The notes beneath the pieces were generated by a model. It was not told the origin of the DNA. It did not search any database and saw only the letters and a program-made list of their open reading frames with translations. DNA of 64,000 bases from Xylocopilactobacillus apis (GTDB taxonomy: Bacteria; Bacillota; Bacilli; Lactobacillales; Lactobacillaceae). Positions 44,702 through 53,028 of the stretch are shown one piece after another (position 1 is the first letter of the stretch; each line of letters begins with the position of its first letter). Where the stretch lies: positions 1,694,001-1,758,000 of the forward strand of contig NZ_AP026801.1 of assembly GCF_033095965.1 (NCBI RefSeq). The letters run 5' to 3'. Made by a program: the position numbers and the translations under genes.

Positions 44702-46030
44702 TTATTCTCCTGTCATAATTATTAATGTGATTTTTAAAATCCCTTCATTTAAGGAATTTTCTAAAAGTAATGATTTATTTTTATCAAGAAGTTCTTTAAC
44801 GTTAGCTAAGCCAAAACCGGTATGATTAACCTTAGTTGTATATCCATTTTGAAAGAGTTGATCGATGTTTTTCAGGTTTGGTGCCCGATTGGAAACCATG
44901 ACTTCAATTAAGTCCGACGACTTAATAAACGCACATTCAACTTCCTTTTCTTTTTCTTCAGCAGAATGCTCAATGGCGTTATCAAGTAAAATTCCTAAAA
45001 TTCTAACTATTGGCAAAATATCAGTATTCATGATATTTATTTGATCATCAATTTCAATTTGTAGATCAACTCCCACTCTTTGTGCAGCAAAGAATTTTTG
45101 GATAATTAAACCTTTGAGCGGTTCATTTTGTAGACTATCAATATGACTAATCGAAAGTCTTTGAACATCATCATTAACTGGTTTTTCTTTCACCAATTCT
45201 TGATAGTATTCTTTAAATTGCTTTTGATTATCTTTTTTGGTGAACTCTTCCAACGCAAGAAGCATATTATTGTAATCGTGCTTAAAACGTCGGATATCCT
45301 GGTACTGCTGCTCGATATTATTGAGATATTCCTTTAATTGCTGATTTTGAACAATCTGAGTTTCAGCGTCTTTCTTATAACTATAAGATTTAATAAAGGC
45401 AAACAACTCAATTAAGGTTAACCCGATGAAAATGAAAAATATCATGGTAAGTGGAACTTGAATCAAGGCGGTTATCTGGGCTATCTGACTGATTAGTAAA
45501 ATTGTTACAATTGAAATCACTAAAAAGAATAAGATTCTAAAAATGGTGCGGCTTATTTCTAAATCCATAATTTTTTGTTCAATATCTTTGTAAATACCTG
45601 TCCGTTTAAGTAAAATAACAAATACTACTGCGATCAAGATATATAGGATAATGTAGACGTAGGTACCAAAATCATTCGATATTTTAATGATGTCATATTT
45701 TGTAATCAGCATGCGAATAATAGATTCCACGCCATCAGAGATCATTACTGATACACTTGAAAGAATAATGGCAAATAATCGTCGATTTAAAAATTCATAA
45801 TCCAACTGATGATACCTTAACTTTTGATAAATCAAAGTACTAAAAACCCAGACTACCAGATTAAAGCTTCGAAAAATAAAACCCAACCCTCCAACAATAA
45901 GTGCGCCCAGGATATCATTTATAAAATCCCTCTTTTTTAAGTTTTCCTTTAAAAATTGAGTTAACCAGATCATTAAATAAGCAAAAGCTATATTATCTAT
46001 AAAATTGGTCTGAACACTTATTGTTGTCAA
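44702..46030 (-). CDS. HPK10-family peptide-sensing histidine kinase (PlnB type), intact copy
   Basis: 442 residues. Six or seven N-terminal helices to about residue 215, coiled linker, H-box RRFKHDYNNM, N-box LLDNAIEHS, G-box GFGLANVKEL. TTG start at 46030, 9 nt after GGGAGG; the same TTG-ACx start occurs in the sister gene at 49808 and gives equal length. It lies right after the pheromone gene, as in plnA-plnB. Its own regulator is reduced to a stub, so its partner is probably the regulator at 47745-48476. Confidence 0.92.
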   Translation of the reverse strand: MTTISVQTNFIDNIAFAYLMIWLTQFLKENLKKRDFINDILGALIVGGLGFIFRSFNLVVWVFSTLIYQKLRYHQLDYEFLNRRLFAIILSSVSVMISDGVESIIRMLITKYDIIKISNDFGTYVYIILYILIAVVFVILLKRTGIYKDIEQKIMDLEISRTIFRILFFLVISIVTILLISQIAQITALIQVPLTMIFFIFIGLTLIELFAFIKSYSYKKDAETQIVQNQQLKEYLNNIEQQYQDIRRFKHDYNNMLLALEEFTKKDNQKQFKEYYQELVKEKPVNDDVQRLSISHIDSLQNEPLKGLIIQKFFAAQRVGVDLQIEIDDQINIMNTDILPIVRILGILLDNAIEHSAEEKEKEVECAFIKSSDLIEVMVSNRAPNLKNIDQLFQNGYTTKVNHTGFGLANVKELLDKNKSLLLENSLNEGILKITLIIMTGE

Positions 46031-46084
46031 AGCTTTATCGCCTCCCAATAACTATCATAATTAAATCATTTAAAATGTTTTCAC

Positions 46085-46198
46085 TTAAAACCACCACCAA
46101 TATTTTCCACTTTTACGGTCTCTAAACCAAGTTAATTGCGTAAAAGTTTTTCCACCTTTAATTTCTTCTAACTGTTGTTCTGTGAGCTTTTTTAACAT
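46085..46198 (-). CDS. Double-glycine peptide pheromone (or small bacteriocin) precursor
   Basis: 37 residues. Leader MLKKLTEQQLEEIKGG has the double-glycine pattern (L at -12, E at -8, I at -4, GG at -2/-1). The mature peptide has 21 residues: basic, starting KTFTQLTWF and ending KYWWWF. Start at ATG 46198 after AAAGGAG. Position before the kinase gene and LytTR boxes in its promoter mark it as the inducing peptide. No C39-type exporter gene is in the window. Confidence 0.88.
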   Translation of the reverse strand: MLKKLTEQQLEEIKGGKTFTQLTWFRDRKSGKYWWWF

Positions 46199-46287
46199 TT
46201 TGATTTTCTCCTTTTTCCCTTGGTCAGGGATTAATTTGTTTATGAAAATGATTTTAACAGCCAAATCCCGCAATAAACCAAATTATA

Positions 46288-46317
46288 TTTAACGTACATT
46301 TTATGCTTTTTAACGTA
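46288..46317 (-). promoter_or_regulatory. LytTR boxes in the pheromone promoter
   Basis: Minus strand TACGTTAAA at 46317-46309 and again at 46296-46288: identical 9-bp boxes with a 12-bp spacer, as at plantaricin promoters. The pheromone start is 90 bp downstream; TTAAAAT about 31 bp after the second box may be the -10. Confidence 0.85.
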
Positions 46318-46504
46318 ACTTATGAAATTGCTTAAGGGCTTATCTGCATTTGCATAGAACTAATAATGGTAAAGAGAACTCGCTGATTCGAATAAAAATT
46401 CGGTATCAATACTATAACCGATCTATACGTTTGAAATACCAAGCTTATATGTAAGATGTTAATCAAACTACACAGCAGCAGACTTAAAAATTTTATAATG
46501 GTGT

Positions 46505-47101
46505 TTAGATAATCAAATTTATAATAACTACTACAGTGTTCACAACTATATGAGCAATTATTGAGGTGGACAAATCATTCTCATTCCGGTTTGCCAAACC
46601 AAAAAACACTCCTACGATAAAATAAAATAAAAGCACAATTGACATATAGCCATGAAACAAACTGAACAAAATCGAAGTAATTAAAATTTTTACAAATGAA
46701 TTGCCTGGAATTTTCTCAATTAAAATGCCTCTGAAAATTATTTCCTCCCAAATCGGACCCAGAAAGCACATTAAAGGAAATTCTAAATACAACATATGTA
46801 AATTAACTGTTGATCCTGAAGTGTTAGGAAAAATCGACAAAAAGATCCATTCTAATCCAATTAAAAATATCCCCAACAAAAATCCAAATGCAATTTTTCT
46901 TTTTGATATCTTGATGTATTCATTTTGTTTGCAATAACTATATGTTTTTATAGAAAACAGTACTATAAAAATGTACCAGAGAGGGGTCAGTAAATTGATT
47001 TTTAAACTTTCTACAAGTGGTAAAATCATTTGAGGCAAAATAACACCAAACCCAATTGAAAATATAATACCGGTATTTCTTTCACTTTTTGTTTTCATCA
47101 A
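46505..47101 (-). CDS. CPBP-family intramembrane protease
   Basis: 198 residues, about six helices. Motif 1 EEIIFRG, motif 2 FSLFHGYMS and motif 3 IIAHIVVN give the Glu and His ligands of the Abi/CAAX protease family. Such proteins in bacteriocin loci act in self-immunity or peptide processing. It directly follows a paralogue (start next to its stop) and ends the operon of module 2. Confidence 0.9.
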   Translation of the reverse strand: MMKTKSERNTGIIFSIGFGVILPQMILPLVESLKINLLTPLWYIFIVLFSIKTYSYCKQNEYIKISKRKIAFGFLLGIFLIGLEWIFLSIFPNTSGSTVNLHMLYLEFPLMCFLGPIWEEIIFRGILIEKIPGNSFVKILITSILFSLFHGYMSIVLLFYFIVGVFFGLANRNENDLSTSIIAHIVVNTVVVIINLII

Positions 47102-47734
47102 TCAACCGCCCATTACTAGACCTAGCACTACAATTCCGGTGTTATAAAAAATATGGGCAACAATCGAGGCTGTGATATCATCTTCATTTCGATTTGCGAG
47201 ACTAAATATTACCCCCGCTCCGAAATACAAAACAAGAAATAAAGAAAAAATTCCGTGATACAATGAAAATAAAATGGAAGAAATGACAATTCCGAATGGC
47301 GAGTTACCAAAAAAACGGTCATTAATAATGCCTCTGAATATTACTTCTTCCCAAATGGGACCAAAAAGGGTCAAGAATAAAAACATTATATTCATATGTT
47401 TATAAATATCTGCTAGTCCATCTGGAGCGTCAACCCCAACTTTAGAAGCTAATAAACTAAACACTAGACCAAAGCCTAACATTAGAACTCCTCCCATAAT
47501 TCCTTTAAAAACTTTTTTCAAAGAAAAATGCGATAGATATCCGTTACTCAGACAATACTTCACGGTTCCTAACAAGAACAATGCCGACAAAACGTACAAA
47601 ACTGGCAATGAATATTTAAAATTCGAAAAATTTACTATCGTTGCAGCCGTTAATTGCGGTAATACAACCCCAAATAGTAGGGGAAATACTAATTGCTTTA
47701 ATTTTTTGTTTTTGGTCGTAGATGCATTTTTCAT
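47102..47734 (-). CDS. CPBP-family intramembrane protease
   Basis: 210 residues, paralogue of the next gene. EEVIFRG, LYHGIFS and IVAHIFYN are the catalytic motifs. 10 bp after the regulator gene. Fragments of a duplicate lie at 44472-44662. Probably an immunity protein of the quorum-sensing locus (inference from PlnI/PlnP-type neighbours). Confidence 0.9.
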   Translation of the reverse strand: MKNASTTKNKKLKQLVFPLLFGVVLPQLTAATIVNFSNFKYSLPVLYVLSALFLLGTVKYCLSNGYLSHFSLKKVFKGIMGGVLMLGFGLVFSLLASKVGVDAPDGLADIYKHMNIMFLFLTLFGPIWEEVIFRGIINDRFFGNSPFGIVISSILFSLYHGIFSLFLVLYFGAGVIFSLANRNEDDITASIVAHIFYNTGIVVLGLVMGG

Positions 47735-47744
47735 TTATATTCTC

Positions 47745-48476
47745 CTATTTTAAAATTTTTGCCAACTCGCGTGCCTTTCTAAAAGAAGCATATGCAACAC
47801 TGCCACCTCTAAAATGTAACTCGCGATTGGAGTTATCAAAACTTTCTAATAAATCTAAATTGACTAAGTAACTTTTATCGCAACGGTACAGCATCGGATA
47901 TTTCTGAGATAGCTCATTTAAATTTCCGAAAAATTCGGCATCTTTCGTTAAAGTCCGAACTGTTACCCGACCAGAATTGGAAGTCGTTAAATAAACTAGT
48001 TCGGACAACGGAACAGAAAAAAAGTGATTACCAATCCGATAAGTGAAAATATTTTCTTTTTTGTATTTCTCAGATTTAATTAACTGTTCAACTTTTAACA
48101 TATCAGCCATGATGCTTTGTTTAATATAATCAAGCCCATGACTCTTTGAAATGTAGTCGAGCGGCGCAACTTTTCGCTCTAAAGTCAGAAGTGAAAGTTC
48201 TTCATGAGTAGTTATAAAAACGATGTGAGCGCCAGGAATCTTATTGCGGATATTAACTGCCGTTTGTAAGCCCCCAACTTTCACTCCATTAATTTCCATA
48301 TCCAAGAAAAATAATCCTTGGTGGTCTTGTTTAATAGAGGAAATTAAAGTAGCAGGATTATCAGTTGCACAAATCAATTCCATCGACAAATCATTAATCA
48401 TAATAGAATTTTTAACTGCAGTTACATAGGCTTCTCTTTGTTCGAGGTTATCTTCTAAAATGTAAACTGGATACAT
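47745..48476 (-). CDS. LytTR response regulator (PlnC type), the only intact one of the duplicated modules
   Basis: 243 residues. Receiver: MYPVYILEDNLEQREAY, phospho-Asp in LFFLDMEING, Thr in VFITTHEE. LytTR domain from about residue 140 (RTLTKDAEFFGNLNELSQKYPMLYRCDKSYLVNLDLLES). It starts 3 bp after the stop of the damaged kinase. Expected to bind the 21-bp-period boxes. Confidence 0.92.
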   Translation of the reverse strand: MYPVYILEDNLEQREAYVTAVKNSIMINDLSMELICATDNPATLISSIKQDHQGLFFLDMEINGVKVGGLQTAVNIRNKIPGAHIVFITTHEELSLLTLERKVAPLDYISKSHGLDYIKQSIMADMLKVEQLIKSEKYKKENIFTYRIGNHFFSVPLSELVYLTTSNSGRVTVRTLTKDAEFFGNLNELSQKYPMLYRCDKSYLVNLDLLESFDNSNRELHFRGGSVAYASFRKARELAKILK

Positions 48477-48479
48477 TCA

Positions 48480-49808
48480 TTATTCTCCTGTCATAATTAT
48501 TAATGTGATTTTTAAAATCCCCTCATCTAAGGAATTTTCTAAAAGTAGTGATTTATTTTTATTAACCAGTTCTTTAACATTAGCTAAGCCAAAACCGAGA
48601 TGATGAGCTTTTGTTGTATACCCATTTTGAAAGAGTTGATCGATGTTTTTCAGGTTTGGTGCCCGATTGGAAACTGTGACTTCAATTAGGTCTGACGACT
48701 TAATAAACGCACATTAAACTTCCTTTTCTTTTTTTTCAACAAAATGTTCAATGGCATTATCAAGTAAAATACCCAAAATTCTCACGATTGGTAAGATATC
48801 GGTATTGTTGATCTTTATTGGGTCATCGATCTCAATTTGCAGATCAACTCCCGTTTTTTGCGCGGTAAAAAATTTTTGGATAATTAAACCTTTAAGTGGT
48901 TCATTTTGCAGATTATCGATGTGACTAATTGTGAGCTTTTGGAGATCATCTTTAATTGGTTTTTCTTTCACCAATTCTTGATAGTATTCTTGAAACTGCT
49001 TTTGATTATCTTTTTTAGTAAACTCTTCCAACGCAAGAAGCATATTATTATAATCGTGCTTAAAACGCCGAATATCCTGGTACTGCTGTTCGATACTATT
49101 AAGGTAATCCTTCAATTGCTGATTTTGAACAACTTGCATTTCAGCATCTCGCTTATAGCTATAGGATTTAATATAAGTAAACAGCTCAATTAGGGTTAAT
49201 CCGATGAAAATGGAAAAAATCAAAATTAAGGGGATTTGAATTACAGCAGTTATCCGAGCTATCTGACTAATTAGTAAAATCGTCACAAATGAAATCACTA
49301 AGAAGAACAAGATTCTAAAAATGGTGCTACTTATTTCTAAATCTGCGATTTTTTCTTGTAAATTACTATAAATTTCTGACCTTTTTAAAGTAATAGCTGA
49401 TACAACAGTTATTATGATATATAAAATAATGTAGAAATATGCACCAACATCATTAGATATATTAATGATGTTATATTTTCTGAGCATGAAGCGACCAAAA
49501 GTTTCAATTCCATCAGATATCATTATCGATAAATAAGAGAGAACGATTGCGAATAATCTCCGATTCAAAAACTCGTAATTTAGCTGATGATACCTCAATT
49601 TTTGATAAACGATGCTACTGAGAACCCAAATTATCAAGTTAAGACTTTGAAACATCAGTCCGAAGATCCCGACAACAATAGCCACCAACATATCACCTAC
49701 AATAGCATGCCTTTTAGCGTCTTTATTTAAAAAATTAGTAACAAAGAATATCAAAAAGCAAATAGTCATATCATCTATAAAATTTGTCAGCAAACTTACT
49801 GAAGTCAA
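48480..49808 (-). pseudogene. HPK10 kinase gene with a nonsense codon (copy 2)
   Basis: Same length as the intact copy (442 codons) and highly similar, most in the C-terminal half. At 48714-48716 a GAA codon of copy 1 (in KEVECAF) is TAA here. The 364-residue product keeps the H-box FKHDYNN and N-box DNAIEH but loses the G-boxes, so it cannot bind ATP properly. The frame after the stop is open to the natural end, so the mutation is recent. TTG start. Confidence 0.9.
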
Positions 49809-49879
49809 AATCGATCCCTCTCATAACAATAAATAAAACAATTTTGCTTGAAATATCTTCACTCTGTTCGGATGGTTCT

Positions 49880-49963
49880 TTATTTTAAGCGACTCACGTA
49901 ATTTAATCCGGTAAGGATTCCACATATAAAACCAACCAATATCGAAGCAACGATTATAAACAT
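49880..49963 (-). CDS. Small hydrophobic peptide gene upstream of the damaged kinase
   Basis: 27 residues from ATG 49963: one glycine-rich helix (FIIVASILVGFICGILTG) and a basic tail. The frame is open upstream (KKISDVFRKKEV) and a better RBS, AGGAG, lies about 45 nt earlier before an ATA, so the true start may be non-standard. No double-glycine leader pattern. Function unknown; low certainty that it is translated. Confidence 0.4.
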   Translation of the reverse strand: MFIIVASILVGFICGILTGLNYVSRLK

Positions 49964-50019
49964 TACTTCTTTTTTTCTAAAAACGTCCGATATTTTTTTT
50001 ATTTTCGCTCCTATCTAAA

Positions 50020-50202
50020 TCAATTTTTCCAACTTTTATTTACAAAGAAATACAACGTTACAATACATCCAAAATTCATGAGATCATGAATCATTTCTGA
50101 ACTACTTTTATGTGTAAAGAAGCCATAACCAAGAAACGGAATATCTATAATAAAAAATGAGATCATACAAAATTTAAAAACCTTTTTTTCGGTGATAATC
50201 AT
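50020..50202 (-). CDS. Small membrane protein
   Basis: 60 residues, two hydrophobic stretches (about 9-30 and 40-55). Start at ATG 50202, 7 nt after GGAGG. Overlaps the previous gene by 29 bp, so co-translated. Unknown family; position in a quorum-sensing operon suggests an immunity-type role (inference). Confidence 0.6.
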   Translation of the reverse strand: MIITEKKVFKFCMISFFIIDIPFLGYGFFTHKSSSEMIHDLMNFGCIVTLYFFVNKSWKN

Positions 50203-50362
50203 CGCCAAACCTCCATATCTCTGATCTAACCAACAAAAACAGAGCTACAAAAATCAACTGATTCGCTTCAATGAAGGGAACTACCTTTACTAATTGAAGA
50301 TCTGAGAGAATCTGCCAACCAAATAAAAAAATAAATATTATCCATACAAGAAATTTGATCAT
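50174..50362 (-). CDS. Small membrane protein
   Basis: 62 residues, two helices (about 3-20 and 30-48) and a charged tail RSEIWRFGDDYHRKKGF. Start at ATG 50362, 10 nt after AAGGAG. First gene of module 2; promoter in the divergent region with LytTR boxes at 50450-50479. Family not recognised. Confidence 0.6.
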   Translation of the reverse strand: MIKFLVWIIFIFLFGWQILSDLQLVKVVPFIEANQLIFVALFLLVRSEIWRFGDDYHRKKGF

Positions 50363-50449
50363 TGATTTAATGCTCCTTAATTTAACGGTTTGAATATTCG
50401 CCCCAAAAAATAATACAAAAATTCTGGGACAAAAGCGCACAATTTTTTT

Positions 50450-50479
50450 AACGTTAAGAATCCGCTGATTATCGTCAAT
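50450..50479 (+). promoter_or_regulatory. LytTR boxes in the divergent region
   Basis: AACGTTAAG (50450-50458) and ATCGTCAAT (50471-50479), 21 bp apart. They lie between the small membrane genes (minus) and the CPBP gene (plus). A TATAAT at 50523-50528 fits the plus-strand promoter. The boxes are less perfect than at 46288-46317. Confidence 0.6.
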
Positions 50480-50548
50480 AAGTTTGTGCCTAATTCAGGG
50501 GCGAGATCGACCTCCCCTATGATATAATTTTTGACATTGGAGGAAAAA

Positions 50549-51280
50549 ATGTTTAATAAAGAAAATTGTGTAATTCTCGGAAAAAGTGTCTTAAGTATCA
50601 TCATCAGCTATATTTTGGGTTCGGTCAGCGGTGGCTTCATCGCTCAGGTTCTTTTGAAAGCCGACCCCCAAAATGAACAAAACATAAGAGAACTTTGCAT
50701 TAGTATTTTCATTATTATTTTCTTACGTTTTTTTATGAAACTTTCGATTTTCAACAAGATTGCCGAACCCAAAAAATCTATTGAAATCATGCTGGCAATT
50801 ATTTTGCTTTCTTTAATTACGAATCACGACCAACTATTCTCTAACTTCACGTTTCAAATTTTAGTAACCGTGATTGTCGTGGGAATTTATGAAGAAATTC
50901 TATTTCGGGGAATTATTTTTGTCCCGCTAACCCGGATTTTCCAAAATCAGCGTCACGGATTTCTCTGGGCGTCAGTTGTTAGTTCTTTGATTTTCGCAGC
51001 CGCCCACCTCAATAATCTTTCTGGACAGAGCCTCGCCTATACTCTTGGAATTCAATGTGTTTTTGCATTTATCTGCGGGATGTTCTTTAGCCTTCTTTAT
51101 CAAGTGTCTGATAATATCTTGTTGCCCATCTTTGCCCACTTTGTAATAGATTTAATTGCAATGAGTGCCGCTCAATTTAGTGTTACCAAGGTCGACCTCG
51201 CAACTACAATTGAAATCGTCATCTTCGTGATCTGTTCGGTGGTTATTTATCTTTATTTTGTGCGGGGCGAGAAATATTAA
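50549..51280 (+). CDS. CPBP-family intramembrane protease
   Basis: 243 residues. EEILFRGI, FAAAHLNN and FAHFVIDL are the catalytic motifs. Third intact CPBP gene in the locus, but not closely similar to the other two. ATG 50549 with GGAGG 5 nt before. Followed by an overlapping unknown gene. Confidence 0.88.
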   Translation: MFNKENCVILGKSVLSIIISYILGSVSGGFIAQVLLKADPQNEQNIRELCISIFIIIFLRFFMKLSIFNKIAEPKKSIEIMLAIILLSLITNHDQLFSNFTFQILVTVIVVGIYEEILFRGIIFVPLTRIFQNQRHGFLWASVVSSLIFAAAHLNNLSGQSLAYTLGIQCVFAFICGMFFSLLYQVSDNILLPIFAHFVIDLIAMSAAQFSVTKVDLATTIEIVIFVICSVVIYLYFVRGEKY

Positions 51281-51971
51281 AGAATATCGCTCCAACATTG
51301 AACGGCTCAAGAATTTTTATCAAAGTGACTTTTACCAATACCTAAAGCAAAATGACCCAAAATTTATTGAGGTTCTTTACAATCAACTGTGCCTTGATTG
51401 TGACGGGACGGACAACACTTTGTATCAAGAACTGAGCGCAAAATTTCACCTACAGATTGGCAAATATTGCTTAGTCGACCAGAACATTAGTCTGTCGGCA
51501 GATGTGATATGCGGAAGAAAGCAGTTAATGGATTACCATCCCGACTTCAATGATTGGATTCAAGATTATGAACAAATTCGTGGCAATCTAAATCTACATT
51601 TCATTTGGCCGCGGCATCGCCCGCCAACAATTAACACCTATCGTTACGCTATTTATAAAGATCGATTTGACTATTTGTTATTTGATTTGAAATGCCATTT
51701 CAACGGTTCTGCCACGCCGATGCAGAAAGCTTACGAAAACGGCACCACCAAAATTTGGCTCGACCAATTTAATCATGACTTTCCTAAATTCATCGATCAA
51801 ATGCAATTGAACTCTTTCGTCAATGAAAATTACGAAGTAATAGATCTTGCAGCTGGCCCAACGAAAGTGATTAACAAATTAGCAACGGCACCAGAAATTC
51901 AAAAAACTATTAACATCTATTTAGCGAATTTATTGGACTTAAATCAAAAGGGCTTTTTTAACAAACCTTAA
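51258..51971 (+). CDS. Protein of unknown function
   Basis: 237 residues, soluble, rich in aromatic and charged residues (ERLKNFYQSDFYQYLKQND, RGNLNLHFIWPRHRPPTINT, FNHDFPKFIDQM). No catalytic motif that I can name. TTG start at 51258 overlaps the protease gene by 23 bp; no better start nearby. Ended by a terminator. Part of its 3' end is repeated at 52215-52284. Confidence 0.75.
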   Translation: MCGARNIKEYRSNIERLKNFYQSDFYQYLKQNDPKFIEVLYNQLCLDCDGTDNTLYQELSAKFHLQIGKYCLVDQNISLSADVICGRKQLMDYHPDFNDWIQDYEQIRGNLNLHFIWPRHRPPTINTYRYAIYKDRFDYLLFDLKCHFNGSATPMQKAYENGTTKIWLDQFNHDFPKFIDQMQLNSFVNENYEVIDLAAGPTKVINKLATAPEIQKTINIYLANLLDLNQKGFFNKP

Positions 51972-51993
51972 ACTATCAACCTCTCACTCAACA

Positions 51994-52032
51994 AAAGTCC
52001 TAGATCTGACTTTCACAGATTCTAGGACTTTG
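51994..52032 (+). terminator. Rho-independent terminator
   Basis: AAAGTCCTAGATCTG pairs with CAGATTCTAGGACTTT (one bulged base) around a 7-nt loop, 20 bp after the stop of the unknown gene. The T run is short. Confidence 0.75.
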
Positions 52033-52214
52033 TTAGTCTGGCACCTACTTCTCGTGAGATCCGAAGATTATACTTAACCCTGGCTTCATTGTTAACTTAA
52101 AACAAAATAACTTATGCTTTTAGTTCAAGCAGTGCCAAATTCTTATCTCACATCATAAATTAGTCATATTATAGGTTTTTCCACTGGAGGCAACTGTTCG
52201 GAAATTCCGAACAG

Positions 52215-52284
52215 TTGAACTCTTTCGTCAATGAAAATTTCTTACGGCCGGTTATTAATAAATTAGCAACGGCGCCGGAAAAGC
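52215..52284 (+). repeat. Partial duplicate of the 3' end of the preceding gene
   Basis: TTGAACTCTTTCGTCAATGA plus five more bases is identical to 51807-51831, and ATTAATAAATTAGCAACGGC corresponds to 51870-51889 with one change. The 40-bp part between the two has been replaced. A non-coding relic. Confidence 0.75.
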
Positions 52285-52329
52285 TTAAACCAAAAAGGTC
52301 ATTTTTAAGTTAAAAATTCCTCTGCATTT

Positions 52330-52349
52330 TAGTTTGACAAGTCAAACTA
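52330..52349 (+). promoter_or_regulatory. Perfect palindrome over the -35 of the TetR/ABC operon
   Basis: TAGTTTGAC-AA-GTCAAACTA. It covers a TTGACA; TACACT 17 bp on is a fair -10. Autorepression by the TetR-type regulator is expected. A weaker inverted repeat (TATGAC...GTCATA, 52374-52401) follows. Confidence 0.7.
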
Positions 52350-52422
52350 TTTATTTTACACTTCTCGTGACCCTATGACCAAAATAGATTTTTGAGTCAT
52401 AAAAAATAAATTGGAGGTTATT

Positions 52423-53028
52423 ATGAGTCGAGGTTTTACCGAACAAGAAAAAAAAGATTTGAAAGAGCGATTAGTCAAGGTCTTCGTGACCGAACTAAAT
52501 ACCAAAAGTTTCAGTGCCATCAGCGTCGAAGATTTGGCAAATCAAGTTGGAATCGCCAAAGGTTCTTTTTACCACTTTTTCAAATCAAAAGATGAATTGT
52601 TTGCCGCTGTTTTCAATCAATTGCAAGATGACATGATTAACGAATCGATGAAAATTGCTCAGGAAGATCAACGTTCTCCTAAAGATCGGCTGAAGAATTT
52701 AATTATGTATTTAGTGAGAACGATTAGCGAATATCCGTGGCTTAAGCATTTGTCAAATGTTGAATACGAAAGAGTTTTTAGTCGCCTCGGAAGTGAAGCT
52801 AAAGAACAACTGCAGCAAAAAGATCTCACTGACTTAAGTGAAATTTTGAAAATTTTAAAACTAAAATCTGTTTATTCAGCTGAAAACATTACGATCATTA
52901 ACCAGATCATTCTTTCTTCAGCCCTCAACAAAAATGATTACGGAAAGAATTACGACGATTCCGTCCAAATTATGATCAATCTGTTAGTTGACAGTATTTT
53001 TATCGAACAGGAGGAAACAACATCATGA
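52423..53028 (+). CDS. TetR-family transcriptional regulator
   Basis: 201 residues. HTH at about 28-50: ISVEDLANQVGIAKGSFYHFFKSKDELF. Start at ATG 52423, 5 nt after GGAGG, not at an in-frame TTG. Four-nt overlap with the ATPase gene. Likely represses its own ABC exporter operon through 52330-52349 and is released by the exported compound. Confidence 0.93.
   Translation: MSRGFTEQEKKDLKERLVKVFVTELNTKSFSAISVEDLANQVGIAKGSFYHFFKSKDELFAAVFNQLQDDMINESMKIAQEDQRSPKDRLKNLIMYLVRTISEYPWLKHLSNVEYERVFSRLGSEAKEQLQQKDLTDLSEILKILKLKSVYSAENITIINQIILSSALNKNDYGKNYDDSVQIMINLLVDSIFIEQEETTS

Noticed and set aside
50377..50604. 75-residue minus-strand frame over the divergent promoter
   Set aside because: Overlaps LytTR boxes and the promoter of the CPBP gene; no RBS; composition not protein-like.
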